This document shows, piece by piece, positions 1 through 6,946 of a stretch of DNA of 64,000 nt (positions within the stretch are counted from its first letter, which is position 1; each line of letters begins with the position of its first letter). The DNA is taken from contig JAOQAI010000009.1 of the NCBI GenBank assembly GCA_025963645.1, positions 120,663-184,662 of the forward strand, in the 5' to 3' direction. This DNA is from Flaviaestuariibacter sp. (GTDB taxonomy: Bacteria; Bacteroidota; Bacteroidia; Chitinophagales; Chitinophagaceae). Position numbers and translations under genes: made by a program. The notes under the pieces are model-generated. The model searched no databases. It was given only the letters and a program-made list of their open reading frames with translations, and was not told the origin of the DNA.

Positions 1-716
1 CGTTTTAATCCGATTCTTTTAGAATCGGTCAGCTCATAGCTGATACATTTACGATAATACGTATCCAGGTCATAATGTTCAAAATGATTTTCTAATAAAA
101 CTGCTTCGATATTTTGAATTCCTAATGCATTGGCATCACTGAACGATGTCAAGAATGAGGTTAGCAGTTCCTTATTACTCACCCAAGCCGCAAATACAAA
201 AGGCAGACCCGTCCATGCCTTCCAGGCTTCGGCAAGGTCATAAATAAAAGGCGATAATAATCGTTGCTTCAAAGCCCGATCCCCGATCACAACGCCGGCA
301 ACCGATCCGCTAATTTTATCGCGGTACTCCTCGCCTTTCGCATCTACGAAAGTCACATCCTTCTTCCAATAATCGCGTAATAACAGCTTAGCTAAGGCGA
401 CAGAGGTTCGGGATTGATAATCCAGGTAAACCGTTTTAATTTCTTCCATCGGAACTTCGCTAAATAAACAAACCGATGCCACTGCACCATCAGCACCAAT
501 GCAATAATCAGTAATAATATGGTGCTCTTTCAGCCGTGGGATCACTGCCACAGGTATCAACCCCACGTCAATGGTATCATTAATAAGCATCTTAGCGATA
601 TTGGCAGGGTAATCTTCGATCAATTCTATCTCCTTCATTACTTCATGCCGCCTGATGCCATACAGCAAAGGCTTCGTATTCAGGTAACTCACCGCGCCAA
701 CTCGTATCTTCTGCAA
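1..716 (-). CDS. mqnA: Chorismate dehydratase MqnA, 3' end cut off by the window edge
   Basis: MqnA dehydrates chorismate to 3-[(1-carboxyvinyl)oxy]benzoate, the first step of the futalosine route to menaquinone. Reading the complementary strand gives 238 uninterrupted residues starting MQKIRVGAVSYLNTKPL. The SYLNTKPL motif (about residues 10-17), the following DVGLIPVAVIP and the periplasmic-binding-protein-like layout fit the MqnA family. The C-terminus lies left of base 1. No ATG is available at the expected place. I chose TTG at 716-714, 18 bases after a strong promoter box at 742-735. The neighbour purB is divergent. MqnD is the nearest alternative, but the N-terminal motif favours MqnA. 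Confidence 0.85.
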   Translation of the reverse strand, partial: MQKIRVGAVSYLNTKPLLYGIRRHEVMKEIELIEDYPANIAKMLINDTIDVGLIPVAVIPRLKEHHIITDYCIGADGAVASVCLFSEVPMEEIKTVYLDYQSRTSVALAKLLLRDYWKKDVTFVDAKGEEYRDKISGSVAGVVIGDRALKQRLLSPFIYDLAEAWKAWTGLPFVFAAWVSNKELLTSFLTSFSDANALGIQNIEAVLLENHFEHYDLDTYYRKCISYELTDSKRIGLK

Positions 717-734
717 ATCGTTTACTTTTGAGCG

Positions 735-742
735 CAAAGATA
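735..742 (-). promoter_or_regulatory. Bacteroidota -7 promoter box for mqnA
   Basis: TATCTTTG followed by C on the minus strand matches the TAnnTTTG consensus. It lies 18 bases before the TTG start. No clear TTTG at -33 is seen. Confidence 0.6.
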
Positions 743-749
743 GACCCCA

Positions 750-798
750 TTTGAAGTTTGGAATTTGATGTTTCTAATCCCAAATTTCAAAATTCAAA
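750..798. repeat. Degenerate heptanucleotide tract between mqnA and purB
   Basis: Seven consecutive 7-base units can be read: TTTGAAG, TTTGGAA, TTTGATG, TTTCTAA, TCCCAAA, TTTCAAA, ATTCAAA. The second half is close to the reverse complement of the first, so the tract is also weakly palindromic. It ends 9 bases before the purB ATG. Confidence 0.55.
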
Positions 799-807
799 TC
801 AGACTAT

Positions 808-2154
808 ATGGACCTGAACTCCCTTACTGCAGTCTCTCCGATTGATGGACGCTACCGCCAGCAAGTTGAACACCTCGATGATTATTTTTCGGAGTTTGGC
901 CTGATGAAATATCGTGTGCTGGTGGAAATTGAGTACCTGCAGGCGTTAGCGAACCAAAACTATTTTGAACTATCGGCAGAAACGGCTCGGCACTTAAAAG
1001 GTGTTGCCGAAAACTTTTCATTGGAAGATGCCCAACAAATAAAAGGCATTGAAGCCACCACCAATCATGATGTAAAAGCGGTAGAATATTTTATAAAAGG
1101 AGAACTGGAAAAAATTGGTGAAACGGCAGCAAAGGAGTGGGTGCATTTTGGATTAACCTCGCAAGACATAAACAATACGGCTATACCACTCTCCTGGAAG
1201 CATGCAATGGAAAACGAATACCTGCCGGCATTATTAAACCTTAATACCGAGGTAAGGATATTGGCTACAAATTGGAAAGCCGTTTCGATGTTAGCTCGAA
1301 CCCACGGACAACCCGCCAGTCCTACTAACCTGGGCAAAGAGCTGATGGTTTTTGTAGAACGCATTCAAGCAGCTATTGAGCAATTGATCCATATCCCGTT
1401 TACCGCAAAATTTGGTGGCGCCACCGGCAACTTCAACGCCCATCATATTGCTTTCCCCGAAGAAGACTGGATCGGCTTCAGCAATGATTTCCTGGAGAAT
1501 ACATTAGGACTAGAGCGTCAACAATTCACCACGCAGATCGAGCACTATGATAACTTGGCCGCGCAGTTCGATAGCATGAAGCGTGTCAATACAATTTTGA
1601 TTGATTTCTGCCGCGATATCTGGACCTACATCTCGATGGATTATTTCAAGCAAAAAACAAAAGCCGGTGAAGTGGGCTCTTCGGCTATGCCGCACAAGGT
1701 CAACCCAATTGATTTTGAAAATGCGGAAGGAAACCTGGGAATAGCCAATGCTTTGTTTGAACACCTTTCTGCAAAGCTGCCCATCTCCCGCCTGCAACGG
1801 GATCTTACGGATTCTACAGTACTACGAAACATCGGCGTTCCGTTTGCACATACGGTCATTGCTTTTCGTTCTATTGAAAAAGGTATTGGCAAACTGGTGT
1901 TGAATAATGAAAAGATCGATGCTGACCTGGAAGCAAATTGGGCCGTGGTAGCTGAAGCCATTCAAACCGTATTACGTCGCGAAGCCTATCCGAATCCATA
2001 CGAGGCACTGAAAGATCTTACTCGTGGCAAAGCCAGAATGGAGAAGGAAACGATTCACCTGTTTATTGATGGACTGGATGTAAAAGCGGCTTTAAAGAAA
2101 GAACTAAAGAAGATCACTCCTCATAATTATACCGGCATTTACCCTGAGTTTTAG
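808..2154 (+). CDS. purB: Adenylosuccinate lyase
   Basis: PurB releases fumarate from SAICAR and from adenylosuccinate in purine synthesis; it is cytosolic and homotetrameric. The 448-residue protein has the length of the long, E. coli-type PurB. The fumarase/aspartase superfamily loop SSAMPHKVNPIDFENAEGN is at about 291-309 and carries the catalytic serine. TSQD (118-121) and THGQPAS (165-171, with the acid histidine) are the other two conserved blocks. The start is the ATG at 808, right after an AT-rich heptamer tract. The Uma2-type gene follows 25 bases downstream on the same strand and may be co-transcribed. Confidence 0.97.
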   Translation: MDLNSLTAVSPIDGRYRQQVEHLDDYFSEFGLMKYRVLVEIEYLQALANQNYFELSAETARHLKGVAENFSLEDAQQIKGIEATTNHDVKAVEYFIKGELEKIGETAAKEWVHFGLTSQDINNTAIPLSWKHAMENEYLPALLNLNTEVRILATNWKAVSMLARTHGQPASPTNLGKELMVFVERIQAAIEQLIHIPFTAKFGGATGNFNAHHIAFPEEDWIGFSNDFLENTLGLERQQFTTQIEHYDNLAAQFDSMKRVNTILIDFCRDIWTYISMDYFKQKTKAGEVGSSAMPHKVNPIDFENAEGNLGIANALFEHLSAKLPISRLQRDLTDSTVLRNIGVPFAHTVIAFRSIEKGIGKLVLNNEKIDADLEANWAVVAEAIQTVLRREAYPNPYEALKDLTRGKARMEKETIHLFIDGLDVKAALKKELKKITPHNYTGIYPEF

Positions 2155-2179
2155 TAGTGGAAAATTGTAAATTTGGATT

Positions 2180-2710
2180 ATGAGTAGCATCGCTAAAATA
2201 TTGCCGCATTATACCTACGAAGACTGGGTGTTGTGGGAAGGACGTTGGGAATTGTTGGAAGGACATCCAATCGCTATGAGCCCTTCTCCAATTCCAAAGC
2301 ACCAGCGTGTAGTGGCTGAAATGATAACAGAAATAAATTTAGCGCTCCGTACATCTGGTTGTAAGTCATGCCGGGTTTATCATGATATGGATTTTAAAAT
2401 CGCAGATGATACAATTTTAGCACCAGATGTCTTGGTCGTGTGCGGCGAAATAAAATCAAAAATTCTTGATTTCGCACCAGCCTTAGTTGTCGAAATTTTA
2501 TCTCCCTCCACTGCCCTTCGCGACCGCAACACTAAATTTCAATTATACGAGCAGCAGGGCGTGAAATATTATCTCATCGTAGATTCGGAAAAAGAAATCA
2601 CTGAGATCTATAAGCTATCCGCAGAGGGTTATCAATTAATAGAGGACAAAAAAATCGAGCTGGAAGACGGCTGCACCATACAGCCCAACCTATCTTCAAT
2701 CTTTCTATAA
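2180..2710 (+). CDS. Uma2-family (DUF820) putative PD-(D/E)XK endonuclease
   Basis: A 176-residue member of the Uma2/DUF820 family, whose fold is that of restriction-type PD-(D/E)XK nucleases; the substrate and cellular role are not established. The core motifs are visible: APDVLVVC near 103-110 gives the Asp, VVEILSPST near 122-130 gives the Glu, and RDRNTKFQLYEQQGVKYYLIVD follows as the family's typical stretch. Such genes are often multicopy accessory genes. It lies between purB and the convergent prfC, whose stop is 21 bases from its own stop. Confidence 0.85.
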   Translation: MSSIAKILPHYTYEDWVLWEGRWELLEGHPIAMSPSPIPKHQRVVAEMITEINLALRTSGCKSCRVYHDMDFKIADDTILAPDVLVVCGEIKSKILDFAPALVVEILSPSTALRDRNTKFQLYEQQGVKYYLIVDSEKEITEIYKLSAEGYQLIEDKKIELEDGCTIQPNLSSIFL

Positions 2711-2731
2711 CACCAACTCATTACTGATCAC

Positions 2732-4318
2732 TCATTTCTGCACCTCGCTCGTAAAATGAAACTCGATATCCGGGTTGTTCGTCCGCTCGGTATTTAAGAA
2801 CCATTCGCTTTGTGCCAGGTAAACCAGTTGGCCATCCTTGTCGTGTGAGATATTGGACCCTTTGAACTTTATAAATTCTTCCAGCTTTTTCGGATCCTTG
2901 CTGGTGATCCAGCAGGCTTTGTAGTAAGGCAGGGAATTGAACACCACCGAAGCGCCATACTCATGCAACAGGCGGTATTGAATTACCTCGAACTGCAGTT
3001 CGCCCACACAACCAATGATCTTTTTATTGCCGCCGAACTGGGTGAACAGCTGCGCCACGCCTTCATCCGTCAATTGCAGCAAGCCTTTCTCCAGTTGCTT
3101 TGTTTTCATCGGGTCCTTGTTCACCACTTCCTTGAATATCTCGGGCGAAAAGGTAGGGATACCAGTAAAGAAAAAGTCTTCTCCCTCTGTTAGTGTATCT
3201 CCAATCTTAAAATTACCCGTATCAAACAGCCCCACCACATCACCAGGATAAGCATCATCCACCACGCTCTTTTCGCGGGCAAGGAAAGAATACGGGTTGG
3301 AGAAACGCACATCCTTATCCAGCCGCACATGATGAAAGTACTTGTTGCGCTCAAACTTGCCAGAGCATACCCGCAAAAAGGCAATGCGATCGCGGTGCTT
3401 GGGATCAAGGTTGGCATGTATCTTAAAAATAAACCCGCTGAATTTGTCTTCGTTCACTGCCAGGTGCCGCTTGTTCGTTTCTCTATCACGGGGTGTAGGG
3501 GCAATACGAATGAACGTATCCAGCATTTCCTTTACCCCGAAATTATTCACCGCCGAGCCAAAGAATACCGGTGCCACATCGCTGGCCAAATAAGTAGCCG
3601 AATCCAGTTCGCCATACACGCCGTCTATCAGTTCCACATCATCGCGCAACATAGCGGCATCCCGCTCGCCCAACATTTCATCCAACAGGGGTAACGAAAG
3701 ATCGGAAATGGAAACCGTATCTTCTTCGGTAGCTTTTGTGCTGGCGGCAAAGAGGCGGATGCTCTTCGCATGAAGGTCGTACACGCCTTTAAAATCTTTC
3801 CCGCTGTTGATGGGCCAGGTCATTGGGTGAAGGGAGATGGAAAGCTCTTTCTCGATCTCTTCCAAGAGGTCAAACCGGTTCTTGCCGTCGCGGTCAAGCT
3901 TATTGATGAAGACGATCACCGGCGTTTTGCGCATCCGGCATACCTGCATCAGGCGGCGGGTCTGTTCCTCCACCCCGTTCACGCTGTCTATCACTAATAT
4001 CACGCTGTCCACCGCCGTTAGGGTGCGGTAAGTGTCTTCCGCGAAGTCTTTGTGACCCGGCGTATCCAGCAGGTTGATGAGGGTGTCGTTGTATTCAAAG
4101 CTCATGACCGAAGTGGCCACCGAGATACCGCGCTGCCGCTCGATCTCCATAAAATCCGACGTGGCCGCCTTCTTGATCTTATTGCTTTTCACGGCCCCCG
4201 CCACCTGGATGGCACCCCCGAAAAGGAGGAACTTCTCCGTCAGCGTGGTTTTACCGGCATCGGGGTGGGAAATAATGGCAAAGGTGCGGCGCTTAAGTAT
4301 CTCTTCCTGGAACTTCAT
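2732..4318 (-). CDS. prfC: Peptide chain release factor 3
   Basis: RF3 is a translational GTPase that recycles RF1/RF2 after termination. The 528 residues match the usual family length. G1 is SHPDAGKT at about 17-24, the RQRGISV switch region is at 61-67, G3 is DTPGHKD at 85-91 and G4 NKLD at 139-142. The C-terminal half has the [15 protein letters not shown] and GELQFEV segments typical of RF3 rather than EF-G. The ATG at 4318 is preceded by a leader of about 95 bases from a -7 box at 4424-4417. Confidence 0.97.
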   Translation of the reverse strand: MKFQEEILKRRTFAIISHPDAGKTTLTEKFLLFGGAIQVAGAVKSNKIKKAATSDFMEIERQRGISVATSVMSFEYNDTLINLLDTPGHKDFAEDTYRTLTAVDSVILVIDSVNGVEEQTRRLMQVCRMRKTPVIVFINKLDRDGKNRFDLLEEIEKELSISLHPMTWPINSGKDFKGVYDLHAKSIRLFAASTKATEEDTVSISDLSLPLLDEMLGERDAAMLRDDVELIDGVYGELDSATYLASDVAPVFFGSAVNNFGVKEMLDTFIRIAPTPRDRETNKRHLAVNEDKFSGFIFKIHANLDPKHRDRIAFLRVCSGKFERNKYFHHVRLDKDVRFSNPYSFLAREKSVVDDAYPGDVVGLFDTGNFKIGDTLTEGEDFFFTGIPTFSPEIFKEVVNKDPMKTKQLEKGLLQLTDEGVAQLFTQFGGNKKIIGCVGELQFEVIQYRLLHEYGASVVFNSLPYYKACWITSKDPKKLEEFIKFKGSNISHDKDGQLVYLAQSEWFLNTERTNNPDIEFHFTSEVQK

Positions 4319-4626
4319 GATGTTGTGAATGTGCAGATGTGCGGATAGGCAGATATGCAGATGAAATAGTTTTACAACTCTTTGTATTTACCTACCGGTA
4401 AATTTTATTTCGGCGGCAAAGGTAAGCTTCCCACGTTTCTGAATGCGGTATCGCAAACGCAAACCCGAGCTGTTAATCCACATTAACACAAAATGTAGAA
4501 TAGGATTGGGTTTAGAATTGCACAGCCGCCAATCAATCCACCCCTTTTCGCATTCATGCCTGACTGGAATCAAAGCTTATAATTCTGGCATTATTTTTCC
4601 ACTATCTCTTGCAGAAAAACACGAAT
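4319..4626. other. Divergent intergenic region prfC / small disordered protein
   Basis: 308 bases without a gene I can support. It holds the prfC promoter (4424-4417), a short run of GCAGAT-type direct repeats in the prfC leader (4331-4364), and an imperfect palindrome TTTACCTACCGGTAAA at 4387-4402. A weaker TATCTCTTG box just before 4627 may serve the rightward gene. Confidence 0.5.
4417..4424 (-). promoter_or_regulatory. -7 promoter box for prfC
   Basis: TACCTTTG followed by CCGCC on the minus strand matches TAnnTTTG. It predicts an untranslated leader of about 95 bases for prfC, longer than at most genes here. Confidence 0.55.
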
Positions 4627-4836
4627 ATGGAAAACAATAGAAACCAGAATTCACAGGGCGACCCCAGTACCAATCCGGCCGGCGGCACCCGTTCCGGTCA
4701 AAGCGGGTCTGCCAATGGCTTTGAAGGCATGAATTTCGAGGAGCAGCGCTCCAGTTATAAAAACAGTGATGGCGCCGGCGCAAAAGGATCCGAAAAGGGC
4801 TCCCGCAATGGCACGAACGATAGACAGGATAGATAG
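4627..4836 (+). CDS. Small disordered Asn/Gly/Ser-rich protein of unknown function
   Basis: 69 residues starting MENNRNQNSQGDPSTN; an in-frame ATG 18 bases upstream is possible but less likely because it falls too close to the putative promoter box. The protein is almost free of hydrophobic residues and rich in Asn, Gly, Ser, Arg and Gln, so it should be intrinsically disordered. No motif or family is recognised. A second protein of the same character is encoded at 36854-37078. A strong intrinsic terminator follows at 4925-4954, which supports a real transcription unit. Confidence 0.55.
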   Translation: MENNRNQNSQGDPSTNPAGGTRSGQSGSANGFEGMNFEEQRSSYKNSDGAGAKGSEKGSRNGTNDRQDR

Positions 4837-4924
4837 AAGACCGGCTTTGTTACACAGCTTTCATTGTGTGAGCGAGATGTGAGAGGGAGCCGAAAGCGTA
4901 AGAAAGACAATTCAGACCAGTAAT

Positions 4925-4954
4925 GCGCCCCGTTTAACCGCGGGGCGCTTTTTT
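4925..4954 (+). terminator. Intrinsic terminator after the small disordered protein
   Basis: An 8-bp perfect stem GCGCCCCG/CGGGGCGC with an 8-base loop is followed by six T residues on the plus strand. Confidence 0.85.
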
Positions 4955-5027
4955 GTGCCCGCAAGAGATGCAAAACTTCCCGCAGATGACCATTCTACCC
5001 GCCAACGTCATTTTTTGACGATAGAAG

Positions 5028-5318
5028 CTGATAATTTCGGAGAAAAACTCGTTATTGCGGGAAAAATTCCGGCTCTTGCGGGTGAAATAGTGACTGTTAC
5101 GGGTTAAAAACTGGCTGCGGTGTGTGAAAATGCCTCTTATTCTGGGCAAAAAATGACTCTTTGGGTAAACAAACGGTTTTTAGGCAGAATTGCCTCTTAT
5201 TTCGGCAGAATAATGACTTAAATAGGGAGAAATGTCTCTATAATAAGCAGTAGTGGCTTGTAAGCGCAGAAAAGTGGTGTGCTAATGAGCAGAATAGTTA
5301 CTAAATGGGGAGGAATAA
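5028..5318. repeat. Degenerate 21-bp-period tandem array (14 units)
   Basis: Fourteen consecutive units can be aligned; thirteen are exactly 21 bases and the one at 5175-5192 is 18. Typical units start TGACTnTT or CCTCTTATT and end GGGnnAAAA. The array fills most of the interval between the terminator at 4954 and lolA. Short ORFs across it give seven-residue periodic peptides but are broken on both strands, so I treat it as non-coding. Compare the array at 46912-47268, also of 21-bp period; one unit here, on the minus strand, shares the core ATTTCACCC with that array. Confidence 0.7.
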
Positions 5319-5327
5319 TCCCGCCAA

Positions 5328-5364
5328 TAAAAAACCCTCACCTGTTTTAAAAGAGGCGAGGGTT
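5328..5364 (-). terminator. Intrinsic terminator of lolA
   Basis: Stem AACCCTC/GAGGGTT (5333-5339 with 5358-5364), followed on the minus strand by a run of T residues (5334-5329). Confidence 0.8.
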
Positions 5365-5414
5365 AAGCTCATTTTAAACATATTTACAATCCCCTCAAAT
5401 CAGGGTTCAGGCGG

Positions 5415-6086
5415 TTAACGGAGGTCAACCACTTCTACACCAGGGTATTTTGCTTTGTTGAACGTGAACTCCGCGTCGCTTAGAGCCGCTGTTGACTTAA
5501 AGGTGTTCACGGTATAGCTGTAGCGGTTGCCGCTTTTCTCCAAAATGCGGGCACTGTAGAAGGTCTTTGTCGCCTTGTCTATCCACACATACACTTTATG
5601 GTAAGGGCGGTTCTTGTTCGTAGGCGTCAGTTCGATCTCCTGCAGGGTTTTGCCGGCTTCTTTCTTCTCGCCGTTCAGCTTGTATAAGAAATCCTTGTCG
5701 TAAAAATTAGTAAAGAGCTTTTGCGGGCTCAGTTCGCCGGCATTGGCATCCACATCTTTGATGGTTACCTCGTTGGCGCTCTTATCAAGGTTCCAACTGG
5801 TGCGGCCGTCAGAGAAGATCTCCATTCCGGGGATGGTCACTTTGTACTTTGAGCCTTTCATGCTCACCACGCCTTTCTTGGTGGAGAGGGCTTTGCCCTG
5901 GGCGTTCTCAATTTTGTAGGTGAACATGGCCAGCGGAGACTTATAGGTCTTGAATTTGGCGCTCACCGCGTCCAGAATCTTCTTGGCAGCCGGGTCGTTG
6001 CTCACAGGGTTGGCGGAAGTTGCTTTCTGGGCACCCGCCGATAACATGGCAGAAGCTGCAAGGATAAGGGTAAATAGTTTTTTCAT
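5415..6086 (-). CDS. LolA-like outer-membrane lipoprotein carrier
   Basis: 223 residues with a signal peptide (MKKLFTLILAASAMLSAGAQ) and a LolA-like half-barrel of alternating beta strands. LolA proteins chaperone lipoproteins across the periplasm. Visible family features are AAKKILDAVSAKFKTY near 33-48, a MEIFSDGRTSWNLDKSANEV segment near 92-111 and a C-terminal YSARILEKSGNRYSY strand pair. Genes of this family commonly sit beside ftsK in Bacteroidota; here a DUF6934 pair lies between. A -7 box at 6123-6116 and a terminator at 5364-5328 make it a single-gene transcript. Confidence 0.82.
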   Translation of the reverse strand: MKKLFTLILAASAMLSAGAQKATSANPVSNDPAAKKILDAVSAKFKTYKSPLAMFTYKIENAQGKALSTKKGVVSMKGSKYKVTIPGMEIFSDGRTSWNLDKSANEVTIKDVDANAGELSPQKLFTNFYDKDFLYKLNGEKKEAGKTLQEIELTPTNKNRPYHKVYVWIDKATKTFYSARILEKSGNRYSYTVNTFKSTAALSDAEFTFNKAKYPGVEVVDLR

Positions 6087-6115
6087 GTTGTGTTTTATTG
6101 CTCTGGAAACCGGCG

Positions 6116-6123
6116 CAAATATA
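6116..6123 (-). promoter_or_regulatory. -7 promoter box for the lolA-like gene
   Basis: TATATTTG followed by CGCC on the minus strand, 29 bases before the ATG; a perfect TAnnTTTG match. Confidence 0.65.
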
Positions 6124-6255
6124 GCGGCAGTTATGCCCTAATAGACAAGTACTATACCGCAGTTGTTTAATGGGGGAATGTTAACGCGGCGCTAACGGTA
6201 GCAGGCCGGGTGTGTGTTGGTCAATGAATGGTACGGGTGAACCCGCAAGAGTTTA

Positions 6256-6417
6256 TTAGCTGCGTTGCTTTTTTGTAGGAAGCCTGGCTGATTTCAGCAT
6301 CTGGTTTGCCTTTGCCAACTTTTCAGGAAAAAGGTTTTGTTCTCCTAACTTATCCAATGCAGGATCAATGGTTACAAATGGAACCTTTCTGTTTTTTAGA
6401 TCGTTTACTGTTTTCAT
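6256..6417 (-). CDS. Small (53 aa) partner protein of the DUF6934 gene
   Basis: A clean 53-codon frame with ATG at 6417-6415 and stop TAA at 6258-6256, encoding MKTVNDLKNRKVPFVTIDPA and a Lys-rich C-terminus ending KKQRS. The middle reads LFPEKLAKANQMLKSARLP, predicted helical and amphipathic. It starts 11 bases after the stop of the DUF6934 gene on the same strand. From memory such short ORFs accompany DUF6934 genes elsewhere, in a layout reminiscent of toxin-antitoxin modules. No biochemical function is known to me. Confidence 0.6.
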   Translation of the reverse strand: MKTVNDLKNRKVPFVTIDPALDKLGEQNLFPEKLAKANQMLKSARLPTKKQRS

Positions 6418-6428
6418 GGTAGTGCAAT

Positions 6429-6875
6429 TTACTTAAACTTTCGTTTTACTAAAAATCCATCGTAGTCTTTGCCCAGCTCAAATTCGGGAAAGTCGTCGCC
6501 TACTTGTCCATAGAGCAAAAAGTGATCCTGTACCTCGTCCAAGAACCGGGTAATGCCCATTCTATATAGCCGGGTGCGTGCTGCGGTGCTGCCTGTGGCG
6601 AATACAAAAGCATCGGGATAGCGTTCACAAAAAGCATAAAGCGCTGCTACCACCGTTGCCAGCACTTTGTCGGTGTCGCCGTTGTTGGTAACCGCCATAT
6701 CGTTCACGCCGCCGGTCACCGGGTCGCGGTCGCCCAAAGCAAGGTTGTAGAGGTTGGGCTCGGTGGTGGTTTGAAAGAGAATGATTTTCCGGATGGCACC
6801 CTTTCTTCCTTCGCTGATAAACTCAAAAACAGTTTGTTCGCGTCCTGCCTTTAAAGCATACTTATCAAGTTTCAT
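6429..6875 (-). CDS. DUF6934 family protein
   Basis: 148 residues that I recognise as the Bacteroidota DUF6934 family. Family landmarks are YNLALGDRDPVTGGVNDMAV near 63-82, TNNGDTDKVLATV near 83-95, FATGSTAARTRLYRMGI near 113-129 and the C-terminal DGFLVKRKFK. It is cytosolic, with no signal or membrane segment. Function is unknown. The pair with the 53-residue protein downstream and the position between ftsK and the lolA-like gene suggest a small accessory module. Confidence 0.75.
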   Translation of the reverse strand: MKLDKYALKAGREQTVFEFISEGRKGAIRKIILFQTTTEPNLYNLALGDRDPVTGGVNDMAVTNNGDTDKVLATVVAALYAFCERYPDAFVFATGSTAARTRLYRMGITRFLDEVQDHFLLYGQVGDDFPEFELGKDYDGFLVKRKFK

Positions 6876-6946
6876 ATTTATTGCAGGTGAAATGAAATTA
6901 TGCTTACTGCTGTAACACTGTTGGAAAAGGCATCGAGATAAGGCAA

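Noticed and set aside
519..731. 70-codon plus-strand frame at the left edge
   Set aside because: Antisense to mqnA, whose 238-residue frame on the other strand has recognisable motifs.
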